Source: Rossellomorea orangium
GTDB lineage: Bacteria; Bacillota; Bacilli; Bacillales; Bacillaceae_B
DNA: 64,000 bases
Direction: 5' to 3'
Assembly: GCF_019334305.1 (NCBI RefSeq)
Contig: NZ_JAHWGH010000014.1
Coordinates: 434,001 to 498,000, forward strand
Below are positions 1 to 8,752 of this stretch, one piece after another. The translations under genes and the position numbers were made by a program. A model generated the notes under the pieces. That model was not told the origin of the DNA. It did no database searches and saw only the letters and a list, made by a program, of their open reading frames with translations. Position 1 is the first letter of the stretch. Each line of letters starts with the position of its first letter.

Positions 1-71
1 TTCTATAATAGCATATATCCAACTTTGGAAAGGGTCTACTACTTTGTTTTTTGCTAACTAAGAGCTATCCC

Positions 72-1757
72 CTACTCCTCAATATAAGGCTGTTCCCTCA
101 AATGCCCCGTCTGCTCAACCAACACATAATAAAACTCACCATACTCCACCCAGCGCATCGGAAACTTCATCGTGATAACATTCTCTTTGTTATAAACACT
201 AATCTGTTTCTTATCATACGTTACCTTCTTAATTTCCTGAAGAGGAATGCTCTCTTTCTTCTCACCCTTCACCTTCATTAATTTCCTGCCCACAATGACG
301 ACAGCACTCCGCTTTTTCTTCCATAGTTCATAGACGGTAAGAATCCCTCCAAGGAGAGTGAAGCCAACGGAGATGTAAATCTCGGTTTCGGTGATGCCGT
401 TAATGAAGACCCTGATCCAGTGTGAAATCAGGATGGCATAGAAGAACCACAGACCTTTGGAGAGGCTTGGTGAGCTCTCGTAGTAGACGGTCTCTTCATT
501 TTCACGTGCGTATTCTTCCCGTTTTTTCAAGAAGAGCTGTTTGTGCTCTTCGACGGTTCTGTTCTGTATTGGTTCGAGGTCGGTGTGGGTGCCTTCCCAC
601 ATGTGCGCACTGTCATCCTCCTCCTCAAGGCCATATCCTCCCACCCATGCAGCGAGTACCTCGTCCCCATGGGAGAAGCTCATCAGATAATAGCGCAGCG
701 GCTGACCGTATGAGTTCACGGTGTCGACGGAATCGACGACCTCGATGTTTTCCGGAAAGATATTGAGATCCTCTCCTTCTTCATCCTGCAAATGGACCAG
801 ATGGTTAAAGAGATGTGCCTTTGCAAGCACCGGCTGCTTTGGACTGACAGGGAAGAGATGCTCTTTATTATGTTCCGCGAGCCCCCAGTACATCAACTCG
901 GCACTTTCGACATGATTGGAAAGCGATCGGAGCATGTCCGGTTGAACCGGGATATTCTTATTCATCGCGACCACTACCGCATTCGTGCAGATGCGTGGAT
1001 CCTTGAACGAAACGGCCTCCTTCAGAAAACCCTCTGCCTCCTCGGAGTAATAGAAGTTCATCAACCCGATCAACACATTGATACGGTACCTCAGCCGGAA
1101 GTACGACTCTTTCCACGATTGATACGCATAGTTGGACCGATATTCCTTGTCATAATTCAGATACTCGTCCCGAAGCTTCGCATAATCAGCCAACAGCACC
1201 GGAAGCACCTTCGCCCTCTTGTACCCTGCCTCCACTCCCGACTCAATGATCGCCGTGATGAAGTCATAATACATATATTTATAATAAGGGGATTCCAACT
1301 GATCGATCGTCTTATCCACAATCGCCCTCAACATCACCGGAAACTCACACAGCTCCTCCACCGGCAGCACGACTTCCTCATGTGTAACCAACTGCACCGT
1401 CTTGTCATGAATCTCCTGAAAGATCCCCTCATCCTTCGTCAGCAGCAAACACTCAAGAGCCCGCACCTTCGCATCCGGATCAAACCCATCAAAGCGCAGC
1501 AGAATCTCATCAATAATCTCAGGCATCGGATAGTCACACACAAACTCTACCAACCCAAGGGAAGGATTATCCCACACATCCACCCGCTCAGGAAACGTTG
1601 AAGCCGCCTCCTTCACCATATCCTTCAACATCTCCACCCGGATCTTCAGATCATCATGCCCCTTCAACTCATACAACGTTCCAAGCGCCTCATACCGCGT
1701 CCCCGGATCCGTGCTGTGCAGCTGTTTTACCAAACTTCTCATTTTTATCTCGTTCAT
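72..1757 (-). CDS. HEAT-like repeat protein with C-terminal membrane and PH-like domains
   Basis: 561 aa, unknown function. Residues 1 to about 300 are acidic helical pairs that look like HEAT/ARM repeats. The middle is a globular region. Two predicted membrane helices lie near 435-453 and 458-479. The last 75 residues (about 485-555) are beta-rich and resemble the small PH-like domains found behind membrane helices in Bacillus proteins. The ATG follows AAGGGG at a good distance. It stands alone, with no co-directional neighbour in the window. A scaffold at the cytoplasmic membrane face is an inference from layout only. The HEAT call is by eye. Confidence 0.7.
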   Translation of the reverse strand: MNEIKMRSLVKQLHSTDPGTRYEALGTLYELKGHDDLKIRVEMLKDMVKEAASTFPERVDVWDNPSLGLVEFVCDYPMPEIIDEILLRFDGFDPDAKVRALECLLLTKDEGIFQEIHDKTVQLVTHEEVVLPVEELCEFPVMLRAIVDKTIDQLESPYYKYMYYDFITAIIESGVEAGYKRAKVLPVLLADYAKLRDEYLNYDKEYRSNYAYQSWKESYFRLRYRINVLIGLMNFYYSEEAEGFLKEAVSFKDPRICTNAVVVAMNKNIPVQPDMLRSLSNHVESAELMYWGLAEHNKEHLFPVSPKQPVLAKAHLFNHLVHLQDEEGEDLNIFPENIEVVDSVDTVNSYGQPLRYYLMSFSHGDEVLAAWVGGYGLEEEDDSAHMWEGTHTDLEPIQNRTVEEHKQLFLKKREEYARENEETVYYESSPSLSKGLWFFYAILISHWIRVFINGITETEIYISVGFTLLGGILTVYELWKKKRSAVVIVGRKLMKVKGEKKESIPLQEIKKVTYDKKQISVYNKENVITMKFPMRWVEYGEFYYVLVEQTGHLREQPYIEE

Positions 1758-1985
1758 AGGTTCCCCTTCTTAGTAAGAAAATTGATTATTTCTTTGTTAT
1801 TTTATTATGGGGGAGGTGGGAGTACATGTGTCTTTTGGCATAGGTAAATAAAAATATTTTACAGTTGAGTAAAAAAGAAAGGGGCAAGGGGATTTTAATA
1901 GAATAGTCTAGTAATAACCTCCACATTTTGATATCTGCTGTTTCCCTGACAGATCATTTTTTCAACAAAAAGGAGAGAAATAAAA

Positions 1986-2162
1986 ATGAACTTCTTACTT
2001 TGGACAGCTGTTAGTTTCTTTATCATCGGTTTTCGTGTACTTGCTTTATTGAAAAGAAAAGGAAATCATAAAACGGAACCAACGATTTGGTTTATACTGG
2101 GAACGACGGCATGGGGTGTAACGAGCATCATGCTTTTTGCTTGGTGGTTTACGACAATCTAG
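1986..2162 (+). CDS. Small two-helix membrane protein
   Basis: 58 aa. It starts MNFLLWTAVSFF and ends at TAG 2160-2162. AAAGGAGAG (about 1968-1976) lies upstream. Two hydrophobic segments (about 2-20 and 33-55) are split by a short basic loop (LKRKGNHK), so it is a predicted two-pass membrane protein. Its stop lies 15 bases before the ATG of the next small membrane gene, so the two are probably co-transcribed. I do not recognise a family. Confidence 0.6.
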   Translation: MNFLLWTAVSFFIIGFRVLALLKRKGNHKTEPTIWFILGTTAWGVTSIMLFAWWFTTI

Positions 2163-2177
2163 AAAGGTGTGTCTGAA

Positions 2178-2366
2178 ATGAAATACATAATCGGCATGTA
2201 TGTGGTGATGGCCATGATGGTATGTGTGACGTTTATCAGTGGATATCTATTAAATGGAGAGTATTGGGCGATTGCGAGCTGGCTGATTACCGCTTTGTTT
2301 TTCTTTGGTACTTTATTTTACATTAATGCTAGATACATATTTTCGAAGAATAAGGGTGAAAGCTAA
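2178..2366 (+). CDS. Small two-helix membrane protein
   Basis: 62 aa from ATG 2178. A GTG nine bases upstream (2169) is in frame but lies one base after the AGAAAGG ribosome site, so the ATG is the better start. There are two hydrophobic segments (about 3-22 and 30-50), then a basic tail ending KNKGES. It follows the 58-aa gene at once and probably shares its transcript. A GAAGCA-type palindrome after the stop probably ends the transcript. No family recognised. Confidence 0.6.
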   Translation: MKYIIGMYVVMAMMVCVTFISGYLLNGEYWAIASWLITALFFFGTLFYINARYIFSKNKGES

Positions 2367-2368
2367 GA

Positions 2369-2398
2369 GGAAGCACGGGAAACGTCCCGGTGCTTCTT
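2369..2398 (+). repeat. GGGAC-type palindrome, GAAGCA flavour (terminator-like)
   Basis: GAAGCACGGG pairs with CCCGGTGCTTC around a short AAACGT loop, followed by a weak T/C run. It starts two bases after a stop codon. It is one of about 20 related elements in the window. Confidence 0.8.
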
Positions 2399-2451
2399 CT
2401 TCCATAGGTCACTATTCCAACCCCTATGAATACATATGAAGGGGAGGAGGA

Positions 2452-2979
2452 ATGACCAGAATGATTCTTAAGATGATCGATTTGAGTTTAATGGCTGAAC
2501 ACCTGCCCGTTCATAAAGCAGAATTGGATAAGTTAGCCTCGTATATATGTACCCTTCAAAACTCAGAAATCAAGCAGGCCGCCACGGAACAGTACATGAT
2601 GATGCAAAACCATGTGAAAGTCATGATTGCTCTTATGGATCCTGTTCAAAATGAAACGATTAGTATTGAGGATCTCCATAAATGGGAACCTGTTTCATTT
2701 AACTGCCAACAAAACAGTATAGGCATGAGTCAGGAGAATATCCTAAAAGAACTGGCCACTAGTGCCAAATCGATGGCGAACAATAATTTCAACTCTGCGT
2801 TACGAATGAAAGCTGAAAATGTCCGCACTATTCATACTCATATGGCCCTGCAACAAATGACCATGCTTAACCGTTACAATGCCCTATTGAATAAATTCAC
2901 GAAAGATACAGTTCCTGCAAGTTCGCGAAAAGAGCAGAAAGAAACGATGGAGACATTTCAAAAGATGTTTAACCTTTGA
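2452..2979 (+). CDS. Helical protein, possibly spore coat CotF-like
   Basis: 175 aa from ATG 2452, or 172 aa from ATG 2461. GGGGAGGAGG ends one base before the first ATG and ten before the second, so the second may be used. The protein is almost wholly alpha-helical, rich in Met, Gln and Asn, with no signal or membrane segment. Layout and composition suggest a four-helix bundle like CotF or other ferritin-like coat proteins, but I see no decisive motif. It is a single-gene unit closed by a GAAGCA-type palindrome. Confidence 0.5.
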   Translation: MTRMILKMIDLSLMAEHLPVHKAELDKLASYICTLQNSEIKQAATEQYMMMQNHVKVMIALMDPVQNETISIEDLHKWEPVSFNCQQNSIGMSQENILKELATSAKSMANNNFNSALRMKAENVRTIHTHMALQQMTMLNRYNALLNKFTKDTVPASSRKEQKETMETFQKMFNL

Positions 2980-2980
2980 A

Positions 2981-3012
2981 GGAAGCACGGGGACGGTTCC
3001 CGTGCTTCTTTA
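2981..3012. repeat. GGGAC-type palindrome, GAAGCA flavour, shared convergent terminator
   Basis: GAAGCACGGG pairs with CCCGTGCTTC around a GACGGTT loop, with T's on the right. It lies between convergent genes and touches the stop of the minus-strand gene ending at 3010, so it may serve both. Confidence 0.75.
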
Positions 3013-3498
3013 AAAGGTCGCCGTATTCGACTGATCCGCCTTCACACAATCAATCGCAATCACAAGCGCCAGGATCACGGTCTCCATCTCTTCCTCCATG
3101 ATCTGTACCCTGTAGCTGTCGCCCCAACTGAACCATTCCTTCCCCACTTCGCCTACGACTCTTCCCTTGTGCAACACGTGAAAGTTCATATCCATCCAGT
3201 TTCCCTCTACTTCAATGCCTGCAGCATCAATGGAATACTTGGCTTTTAGGAAGGACAATTCCTTCTTGATCGTCACGACCTCTTCACCATTCACTTCAAC
3301 AAAGAACGTCGGCAGAAAGCTCAGTACCTTCTTGGTGATCAGGGCGACTTCTTCCCTGTCCTGATTCATGATGGAGAATGTCTTCGGTACTTTCATAAAG
3401 CTTCCCTCGACAGAATAGGCGTCCTTCTCGTCCTGGTCCTTTACCGTAAATTTCTCGCTGAGACTGAACACTTTTTGTTTAATGTATAGCTGTTTCAT
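3010..3498 (-). CDS. LURP-one-related (YxjI-like) protein
   Basis: 162 aa from the ATG at 3498 (MKQLYIKQKVFSLSEKF), with GGAGGGG six bases upstream. A longer open frame to 3597 has no ribosome site. It follows the LOR/tubby-like pattern: short beta strands with phrases such as VEGSFMKVPKTFSI, ALITKKVLSFLPTFFV and GNWMDMNFHV, then a final hydrophobic helix (about 135-155, MEEEMETVILALVIAID). Family members are beta barrels around a C-terminal helix. Their role in bacteria is unsettled. Confidence 0.75.
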   Translation of the reverse strand: MKQLYIKQKVFSLSEKFTVKDQDEKDAYSVEGSFMKVPKTFSIMNQDREEVALITKKVLSFLPTFFVEVNGEEVVTIKKELSFLKAKYSIDAAGIEVEGNWMDMNFHVLHKGRVVGEVGKEWFSWGDSYRVQIMEEEMETVILALVIAIDCVKADQSNTATF

Positions 3499-3577
3499 CC
3501 TATTCCCCTCCATTTTACTTCTTTCCTTTATATACGAATGAGACGGGGTGAAGTTCCAAGTTTTCACTGTTGCACAT

Positions 3578-3612
3578 AAAAAAAGCCATCCCTTCACGAA
3601 AGGAATGGCTCT
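3578..3612 (-). terminator. Rho-independent terminator of the thermonuclease gene
   Basis: Read on the minus strand, AGCCATTCC pairs with GGGATGGCT around a CTTTCGTGAA loop, followed by TTTTTTT. It starts 9 bases after the nuclease stop. Confidence 0.85.
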
Positions 3613-3620
3613 TACTCTCT

Positions 3621-4619
3621 TTATCTCTCACACGCCCAGCCGTTTTTATCCCGATCATGTTTCGATGCATATGCAGGATGATCGGAAGGGACTCCATCCG
3701 GATAGACTTTTCTCAGTTCGGTACAATTTTGATAGAATTCTTGTTGCGGGGCAGCTGCCGGTTCTTCTGTTGTGGCAGTGCTCGTGCTGGAACTGGATTT
3801 CGGTGTGGATGCTGTCGTTGCTTTCTTTTCTTTATTAGAATCCAGATCCCCTTTGGTCGTGCCATTTTCACCGTAAGCCCACAGGCCTGTTTCTTTCTCC
3901 CTTGCTTCCCGGGCAAATTTCACGAAGTACTCGCTGTATTTGACATCCGGGTTGTAGGTGGACGGCTCTGCATATCCGTTTAACACGAGGTCTGCATTAA
4001 ACATCTTTGTCCGGATTTCTTCTTCGTCCATGTCATCCTTAGGAATTTCAAGCCAGATCAGGCGAAGTGAACGATTATAGCGGTCCGTTTCGGACACATC
4101 TTTTTGGAGCCAGACCGTTTTGCCTTCCAGCTTTTCGGTTGTGTAATTACTTGCCTCTTTTCCGTATTCTTCTGTTCTGGTTGTGGACTCGGGGGTGTTA
4201 ATTCCGATCAATCGTACTTTTCTTCCATCCTTTAATTCGACTGTATCTCCGTCTACCACTCGGGTAACCAGTACTTCTTCCAGTCCGGAAGTGTAGGCAA
4301 GTTCCTGCTGCTCTTGCTCAACTTCCACTTTCTTTTCTTCATCTGCCTTCGCTTGTTGATCGGCTTCTTTCTCAGCCTTTTCAGTAGCTGCTGTATCCAC
4401 TTGATCTGATGGAGCTGAACAGCCCCCGATCATGACACCTAGAATTCCAATCGTGATCAGCCCGCTTGAAAACGCCCTTCTGCCTTTTCTCTTTTGAACA
4501 GTTTGGTATAAACCAAACACCACGATCAATAGTCCAACCCATGCTGCAGGCGTTATCATTGCCATGAACAAGGTGAAAACGATGGCAATGGCAGCTAAGG
4601 TCATAGGTAATCCCTTCAT
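3621..4619 (-). CDS. Thermonuclease-family nuclease with excalibur domain
   Basis: 332 aa. Two or three N-terminal hydrophobic segments (about 5-40 and 50-67) are followed by a charged Glu/Lys linker (80-108). The staphylococcal nuclease-like domain runs about 112-258, with the signatures VVDGDTVEL, RLIGINTPE and DRYNRSLR carrying the catalytic Arg/Glu residues and calcium-binding Asp. After a Ser/Thr-rich linker comes an excalibur domain (about 298-332) ending DRDKNGWACER, a calcium-loop-like motif. It probably acts at the cell surface on DNA/RNA. A GGC in the second hydrophobic stretch (MIGGCSAPS) could be a lipobox, but its position near residue 67 is late for one. Confidence 0.9.
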   Translation of the reverse strand: MKGLPMTLAAIAIVFTLFMAMITPAAWVGLLIVVFGLYQTVQKRKGRRAFSSGLITIGILGVMIGGCSAPSDQVDTAATEKAEKEADQQAKADEEKKVEVEQEQQELAYTSGLEEVLVTRVVDGDTVELKDGRKVRLIGINTPESTTRTEEYGKEASNYTTEKLEGKTVWLQKDVSETDRYNRSLRLIWLEIPKDDMDEEEIRTKMFNADLVLNGYAEPSTYNPDVKYSEYFVKFAREAREKETGLWAYGENGTTKGDLDSNKEKKATTASTPKSSSSTSTATTEEPAAAPQQEFYQNCTELRKVYPDGVPSDHPAYASKHDRDKNGWACER

Positions 4620-4966
4620 TTCAGCACCTCATCATATTTTTTCATTAAATTCGTCAATCCATTCTGAATGACCGCACCATTTTCAACAGATTTGTATGTT
4701 AATTGTATTATAAAAATCGCTTATTTATCAGATAATATTGCCATTTAGTAAAATTAATTTCTCCTAGTTGAAAAAGGTTTTTTTGCCCAGCATAAAAATA
4801 TCCTAATGAAACATGTGAACCATTCCGCTACTTCCTATTAATAAAAAAGCACGGGGTACGCCCCATGCTTCCTCTCCTATCTTGTTTATTCAGTCGAACT
4901 GTTTCCTGAAAGTTATCAATCTTTTACCGTTTCTATTAAATCCCTGTCGCTTATTCACACCTATGA
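4620..4966. other. Gene-free stretch with one GGGAC-type palindrome
   Basis: AT-rich DNA upstream of the thermonuclease gene and downstream of the small membrane genes. Near 4847-4870, AAGCACGGGG pairs with CCCCATGCTT (GAAGCA flavour) and would end minus-strand transcripts coming from 5134. No open frame with a ribosome site was seen. The thermonuclease promoter is presumably here but I cannot place it. Confidence 0.6.
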
Positions 4967-5134
4967 TTATTTTAGTTGTCTTTTCGAAGCAAGAATGGCA
5001 ATGCTGACAGAAAGCACAAATATCCCCAAATAGTTTATTGCAATTGGAACAACCGGTTCCTCCATAAGCATCCCCGCCATACCCAAACCTGAAAATACCA
5101 CGAGTAATAAACACAAAATCCGGATCGTCCTCAT
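4967..5134 (-). CDS. Small membrane protein (55 aa)
   Basis: A short gene beginning MRTIRILCLLLVVF, with two hydrophobic segments (about 4-24 and 29-49) and a basic end (ASKRQLK). AAAGGAGG with eight-base spacing precedes the ATG, which lies 25 bases after the stop of the upstream small membrane gene. It looks like the third gene of the nucleotidyltransferase operon. A longer Cys-rich frame overlaps it in another phase but has no ribosome site and is not a protein. Confidence 0.7.
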   Translation of the reverse strand: MRTIRILCLLLVVFSGLGMAGMLMEEPVVPIAINYLGIFVLSVSIAILASKRQLK

Positions 5135-5159
5135 ACTCATCCTCCTTTACCTCAAAGAG

Positions 5160-5405
5160 TTAGACTTCTTCTCGTTTACTAAACAAAGAAACGAAAGCAA
5201 GCCCAATGAATGAAGAGGCTAGAATTTTAGTAAACTGCGAGTACTCACCAAAAATTCCACCTATTCCAAACCCGATCATCGCCATTACTATATAGGCTAG
5301 AAAGTGGATCATGTTCGATTTCTTTATGTTCATAAGATGTATCGGTAACTCCACGATGAAAATAATCCCAAGTAAAATCAGTAGGGTTATGAAAATGTCC
5401 ACCAC
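5160..5405 (-). CDS. Small three-helix membrane protein
   Basis: 81 aa from GTG 5405 (VVDIFITLL). AGGGGGAG ends seven bases before this GTG, and the upstream stop lies one base before it, so translation is probably coupled. Predicted helices lie at about 3-23, 31-52 and 58-75. No family recognised. It sits between a nucleotidyltransferase gene and a 55-aa membrane gene on the same strand. Confidence 0.65.
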   Translation of the reverse strand: MVDIFITLLILLGIIFIVELPIHLMNIKKSNMIHFLAYIVMAMIGFGIGGIFGEYSQFTKILASSFIGLAFVSLFSKREEV

Positions 5406-5406
5406 T

Positions 5407-6186
5407 TTATTGCTCCCCCTTGTTTTCCAACACTCTCTCAATCATCAACCCCATAAACGAAGAAACCTCATCCTCACCCATCTCTCCGCAAATCCAATCA
5501 AACTCACTTTCCAATAAACTCGCAATCTTCCTCGCTGCATCCCCATGACGGGACGGCGTCATCTCCTCATAAATCTCCACCACTCGATCTTGCAAGTCCT
5601 GTGGCAAATCCCTGTGAATCGTCTTCAATCCAAGAACCGCCCGCTCTTTTGCGTATCTCGCTAGCAAAATGGTTGTCACATTCCTCATACAATGACGAAG
5701 CATTTCCACCGCCCACGTATCATTCCCTCTCGCCGCTGCCTTCCCATGCTGAAACAGGAACCATGCCGCATCCAGCAAGTTTTCGATGAATTGTTCCTTT
5801 GATAGTTCGAGATTTTGAGTAGATTGATATTTCCCCATCAGATCGTCCGGATCATATAACACCGTAAAGAAATCCTTCTCCTGAAACGTCTTCTCCGTTA
5901 CCGTGAACAGATCGATATGCAGCCAGTCTTCATAAATGGCAATGATCTGCGGTGCGATGATGAAGATGTCATCGTAGAAGATAAGGTCCTTATACGCCTT
6001 CAGATGATCTAGGCGACGGGTCAGGAATTCGTTCTCCTCCCCTTCTGCAACCAGGCAGTACAGGTCGACATCCGAGTGTTCATCGTGTTCCTTCCGCCCC
6101 ATGGATCCTTTCAGGAATACGCTCCGGACGCTGTGATCTTTTTTCAGACTCTCCAATACCTTCTCAACCGCTATTTCTTGTCTCAT
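5407..6186 (-). CDS. Nucleotidyltransferase-domain protein (aminoglycoside adenylyltransferase-like)
   Basis: 259 aa from ATG 6186, chosen over the ATG two codons upstream because of AGGGGG spacing. The N-terminus carries the pol-beta-type nucleotidyltransferase signature GSMGRKEHDEHSDVDL (G27 S28 ... D39 x D41), where the Asp pair would bind metal. The rest is helical (about 130-250), as in kanamycin/streptomycin nucleotidyltransferase-like proteins. The substrate cannot be told from sequence. Two small membrane genes follow at once. Confidence 0.8.
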   Translation of the reverse strand: MRQEIAVEKVLESLKKDHSVRSVFLKGSMGRKEHDEHSDVDLYCLVAEGEENEFLTRRLDHLKAYKDLIFYDDIFIIAPQIIAIYEDWLHIDLFTVTEKTFQEKDFFTVLYDPDDLMGKYQSTQNLELSKEQFIENLLDAAWFLFQHGKAAARGNDTWAVEMLRHCMRNVTTILLARYAKERAVLGLKTIHRDLPQDLQDRVVEIYEEMTPSRHGDAARKIASLLESEFDWICGEMGEDEVSSFMGLMIERVLENKGEQ

Positions 6187-6309
6187 GCCCATGTCCCCCT
6201 ATGTAAAAAATGGATATTACGCCATTGTACCAATTTTGGCATAAAAAAACAGCCATTCCGTTGAAGAATAACTGTTTATTTATGATTACCTATGCTTCAA
6301 TCGATATAA

Positions 6310-6377
6310 AAAAGAAGCTGGGGGACAGTTCTGCTGCTTCCACCAAAGAAAAAAGAAATACGGGAACCGCCCAGTAC
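6310..6377. repeat. Degenerate GGGAC-type element
   Basis: GAAGCTGGGGGACAG...CTGCTTCC, then a second half, ATACGGGAACCGCCCAGTA. It is a decayed relative of the GAAGCA-flavour palindromes, placed just after the stop of the VOC gene at 6379 (minus strand). Confidence 0.6.
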
Positions 6378-6378
6378 C

Positions 6379-6837
6379 TCATTTTTCCAGATCCATCCAC
6401 TCCCCAAGTGTCATCATCTCAAACGCTTCTTCATGATCCAATCGCAAGGGAGCGATGAATTCAAGGGAATTTCCGTCGGGGTCATCAAAATACAGACAAG
6501 CGTGTGCCTGGGGATTGTTTGGTAAAACGATTGGCTGCCGTTCCGGTGAAAATCCGAACGCTTCCCGCACCTCGACTCCTCTCTCTTTTAACCATGCCTT
6601 CGCCTCTATCATATCCTCCGGTTCAACATGAAAGGCGATATGCCGGATGGAAGCATGATACGGAATATTCACTTGATCCGCCTCCCACAACCCAAGCCAA
6701 CTCTTCCCTTTCTCAATCCAGACAAAGGAAACCTTCTCACTCTCATACGCCAGTTCCAAACCGAGCTTCTGATAGAAAACGATGGACTGCTTCATATCAC
6801 ATACAGGTAAATGTGCTTCATATAATCCTTTAATCAT
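6379..6837 (-). CDS. VOC-family (glyoxalase/dioxygenase-like) protein
   Basis: 152 aa from ATG 6837 (MIKGLYEAHLPV), preceded by AGGAGG. Upstream in-frame Met codons lack a site. It has the paired beta-alpha-beta-beta-beta layout of the vicinal oxygen chelate fold: LYEAHLPVCDMKQSIVFY at the start, IRHIAFHVEPED in the middle, and YFDDPDGNSLEFIAPL at the end. His 9, the His in RHIAFHV and the Glu in SLEFI are the likely metal ligands. The substrate is unknown. Single gene. Confidence 0.8.
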   Translation of the reverse strand: MIKGLYEAHLPVCDMKQSIVFYQKLGLELAYESEKVSFVWIEKGKSWLGLWEADQVNIPYHASIRHIAFHVEPEDMIEAKAWLKERGVEVREAFGFSPERQPIVLPNNPQAHACLYFDDPDGNSLEFIAPLRLDHEEAFEMMTLGEWMDLEK

Positions 6838-6961
6838 GATGGTACCTCCTTTTTTCTCCATCTTAGTACTCTTCAAAGAAAAATGGCTCCGGTATTCGTT
6901 CTAATTTTCTTTAAGACTTTTGATTGAAAAAGTAATGCGGAAGCATGCTTCCACCTAATAG

Positions 6962-6993
6962 AAAAAAGAAGCAAGGGACCCCCCCTGCCTCCT
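6962..6993 (-). repeat. GGGAC-type palindrome, GAAGCA flavour, decayed
   Basis: GAAGCAAGGGACC faces CCCCTGCCTCC just after the stop of the dihydroxyacetone kinase gene, with an A-rich left edge that reads as T's on the minus strand. The pairing is imperfect. Confidence 0.65.
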
Positions 6994-7000
6994 TTACTCA

Positions 7001-8752
7001 TTACTTCAAACTCTCCGATAACTCCGTAAATATTACCCCAAGAGCATACGCACCGGCATCAGGATGCCCGAGACTACGTTCCCCTACCGTACCCGCACGT
7101 CCCATACGGGCAACAATATCCTTGGTTTTCTCGGCTCCTTCTACAGCTGCCTCCGCTCCTTTTTGGAAGGCGGTCTTGAAGTCATCTCCGTCTGCGGCAC
7201 TTCGGGACCAGGAATCGGCACATGGAACGAGGGCATCCACGAGGGTTTTGTCGCCAACCTCTGCTCCCCTTCCGAAGGATCGTTCGCCAGTATCCTGGAT
7301 TCCTTTCACAGCGGCCTGCAGCATATCCGCGAATTCTTCCACGGTCAGCTCTTTTCGATCCTGCGCCGCTTTCCCTGCTGCCCTGAAAGCAGATCCCCAT
7401 ATCGGACCAGATGCACCGCCGCAGTACTCCATGATGACCATGGAGCTTGCATCCAGGAAGCTGCCAATGGTGAGATTCTCTTGACCCAGGATGTCCTTCC
7501 ACTCCCTCTTCAATTGCTTGAAGCCCTTCGAGACGCTCATTCCGAAATCCCCATCTCCTGCATGGGAATCCAATTCACAGAATGGTTTCTCATTTTTAAT
7601 GATGGTGTCGCTCATTTTATCCACCAGGTAGATGATGTTTTCAAGTGTTGCTCTATCCTTTTTAATCACAGCGTGTTCTTCCGGTGTTTCCACTTCGAAG
7701 GATACGGGTTTCGGTTCCTCACCCTCCTCGAGGTCGATGTACTCCACACCAGGGACAGGTCCGTCCACTCGGAATGCAGGTGCTGTACTTTCCTTTGACA
7801 GTAGGGTTTTCAACTCTTCTTCCAGCTTCATCACGGTCAGGGAGACACCGGCCATATCAATGCTGGTCATGAAGTTGCCGACAAAGGCACGGTTAATTGA
7901 AATCTTCTTTTCTGCTAAGATTCTGGTAACGGCATTGTTGAAAAGATAGAGTTCTTGTAGTGGCGTGCCACCAAACCCATTTACAAGAATCGCAACTTCA
8001 GAGGAATCTTCCATTTTGAGATCCTTCAGAAGATCGTTGACCATACGCTCTGCCAATTCATCAGCAGAAGCCATTTTTTCCCGTCTTGTTCCCGGCTCTC
8101 CGTGGATCCCGACACCATATTCAATCTCATCGTCAGCCAGTTCGAACGTCGGAGATCCACTGGCCGGGACTGTACATGAAGTCAGTGCAAAGCCAATGCT
8201 ACGGACATTTTCAGCGGCCTTCTCCGCCACGGCTTTGACTTCCTTCAAGCTTCTGCCTTCTTCAGCAGCCGCTCCGGCAATCTTATGTACCAACACGGTC
8301 CCCGCAACACCACGTCGCCCCACAGTATAAAGGCTGTCTTCCACGGCAATATCATCATCGACTTTGACATATTCCACCGGGATTCCATCTTCTGACGCCA
8401 TGTGAGCCGCATTTTTAAAATTCATGATATCCCCGCTGTAATTCTTAATGACGAGCAGGGCTCCCTTTTTACCAGCCGTTGCCTTGATCGCCTGATACAC
8501 CTGAATCTGCGAAGGCGATGCAAACACATCTCCACACACGGCAGCGTCTAACATCCCTTTTCCTACAAGTCCGGCATGGGCAGGTTCATGTCCGCTTCCT
8601 CCGCCGCTGATCAATGTGACCTTATTTTCATTGAGGTCCTTCTTCTTCATGACCTTATACTTTTTCATAAACTCGAGCTCTGGATGAGCCATGGCCATTC
8701 CATTGCACATTTCCACGATCAAATCTTCAGGTTTGTTCATGACTTTCTTCAT
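7001..8752 (-). CDS. dhaK: Dihydroxyacetone kinase, fused DhaK-DhaL (ATP-type)
   Basis: 583 aa. Phosphorylates dihydroxyacetone to DHAP. The DhaK domain (about 1-330) has SGGGSGHEPAHAGLVGKGM near 49-67, GDIMNF (D108) and the substrate-binding His 217 in GVGIHGEPG. The DhaL domain (about 370-583) has the magnesium/ATP loop DSHAGDGDFGMS. Fusion in one chain is the ATP-dependent type rather than the PTS-driven DhaK/L/M set, and no DhaM is nearby. The start follows GGAGGAGG. adhA lies 200 bp upstream on the same strand with a palindrome between, so shared transcription is uncertain. Confidence 0.92.
   Translation of the reverse strand: MKKVMNKPEDLIVEMCNGMAMAHPELEFMKKYKVMKKKDLNENKVTLISGGGSGHEPAHAGLVGKGMLDAAVCGDVFASPSQIQVYQAIKATAGKKGALLVIKNYSGDIMNFKNAAHMASEDGIPVEYVKVDDDIAVEDSLYTVGRRGVAGTVLVHKIAGAAAEEGRSLKEVKAVAEKAAENVRSIGFALTSCTVPASGSPTFELADDEIEYGVGIHGEPGTRREKMASADELAERMVNDLLKDLKMEDSSEVAILVNGFGGTPLQELYLFNNAVTRILAEKKISINRAFVGNFMTSIDMAGVSLTVMKLEEELKTLLSKESTAPAFRVDGPVPGVEYIDLEEGEEPKPVSFEVETPEEHAVIKKDRATLENIIYLVDKMSDTIIKNEKPFCELDSHAGDGDFGMSVSKGFKQLKREWKDILGQENLTIGSFLDASSMVIMEYCGGASGPIWGSAFRAAGKAAQDRKELTVEEFADMLQAAVKGIQDTGERSFGRGAEVGDKTLVDALVPCADSWSRSAADGDDFKTAFQKGAEAAVEGAEKTKDIVARMGRAGTVGERSLGHPDAGAYALGVIFTELSESLK

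Noticed and set aside
422..1601. Plus-strand open frames of 114 and 269 codons
   Set aside because: They are antisense to the 561-aa gene, have no ribosome sites, and their odd Arg/His/Pro composition is that of shadow frames.
4890..5114. A 74-codon minus-strand frame rich in Cys (CSNCNKLFGDICAFCQHCHSC) that looks like a zinc-ribbon protein
   Set aside because: It overlaps the 55-aa membrane gene 4967-5134 in another phase. That gene has a perfect AAAGGAGG site and membrane-type sequence, while the Cys-rich frame has no ribosome site.
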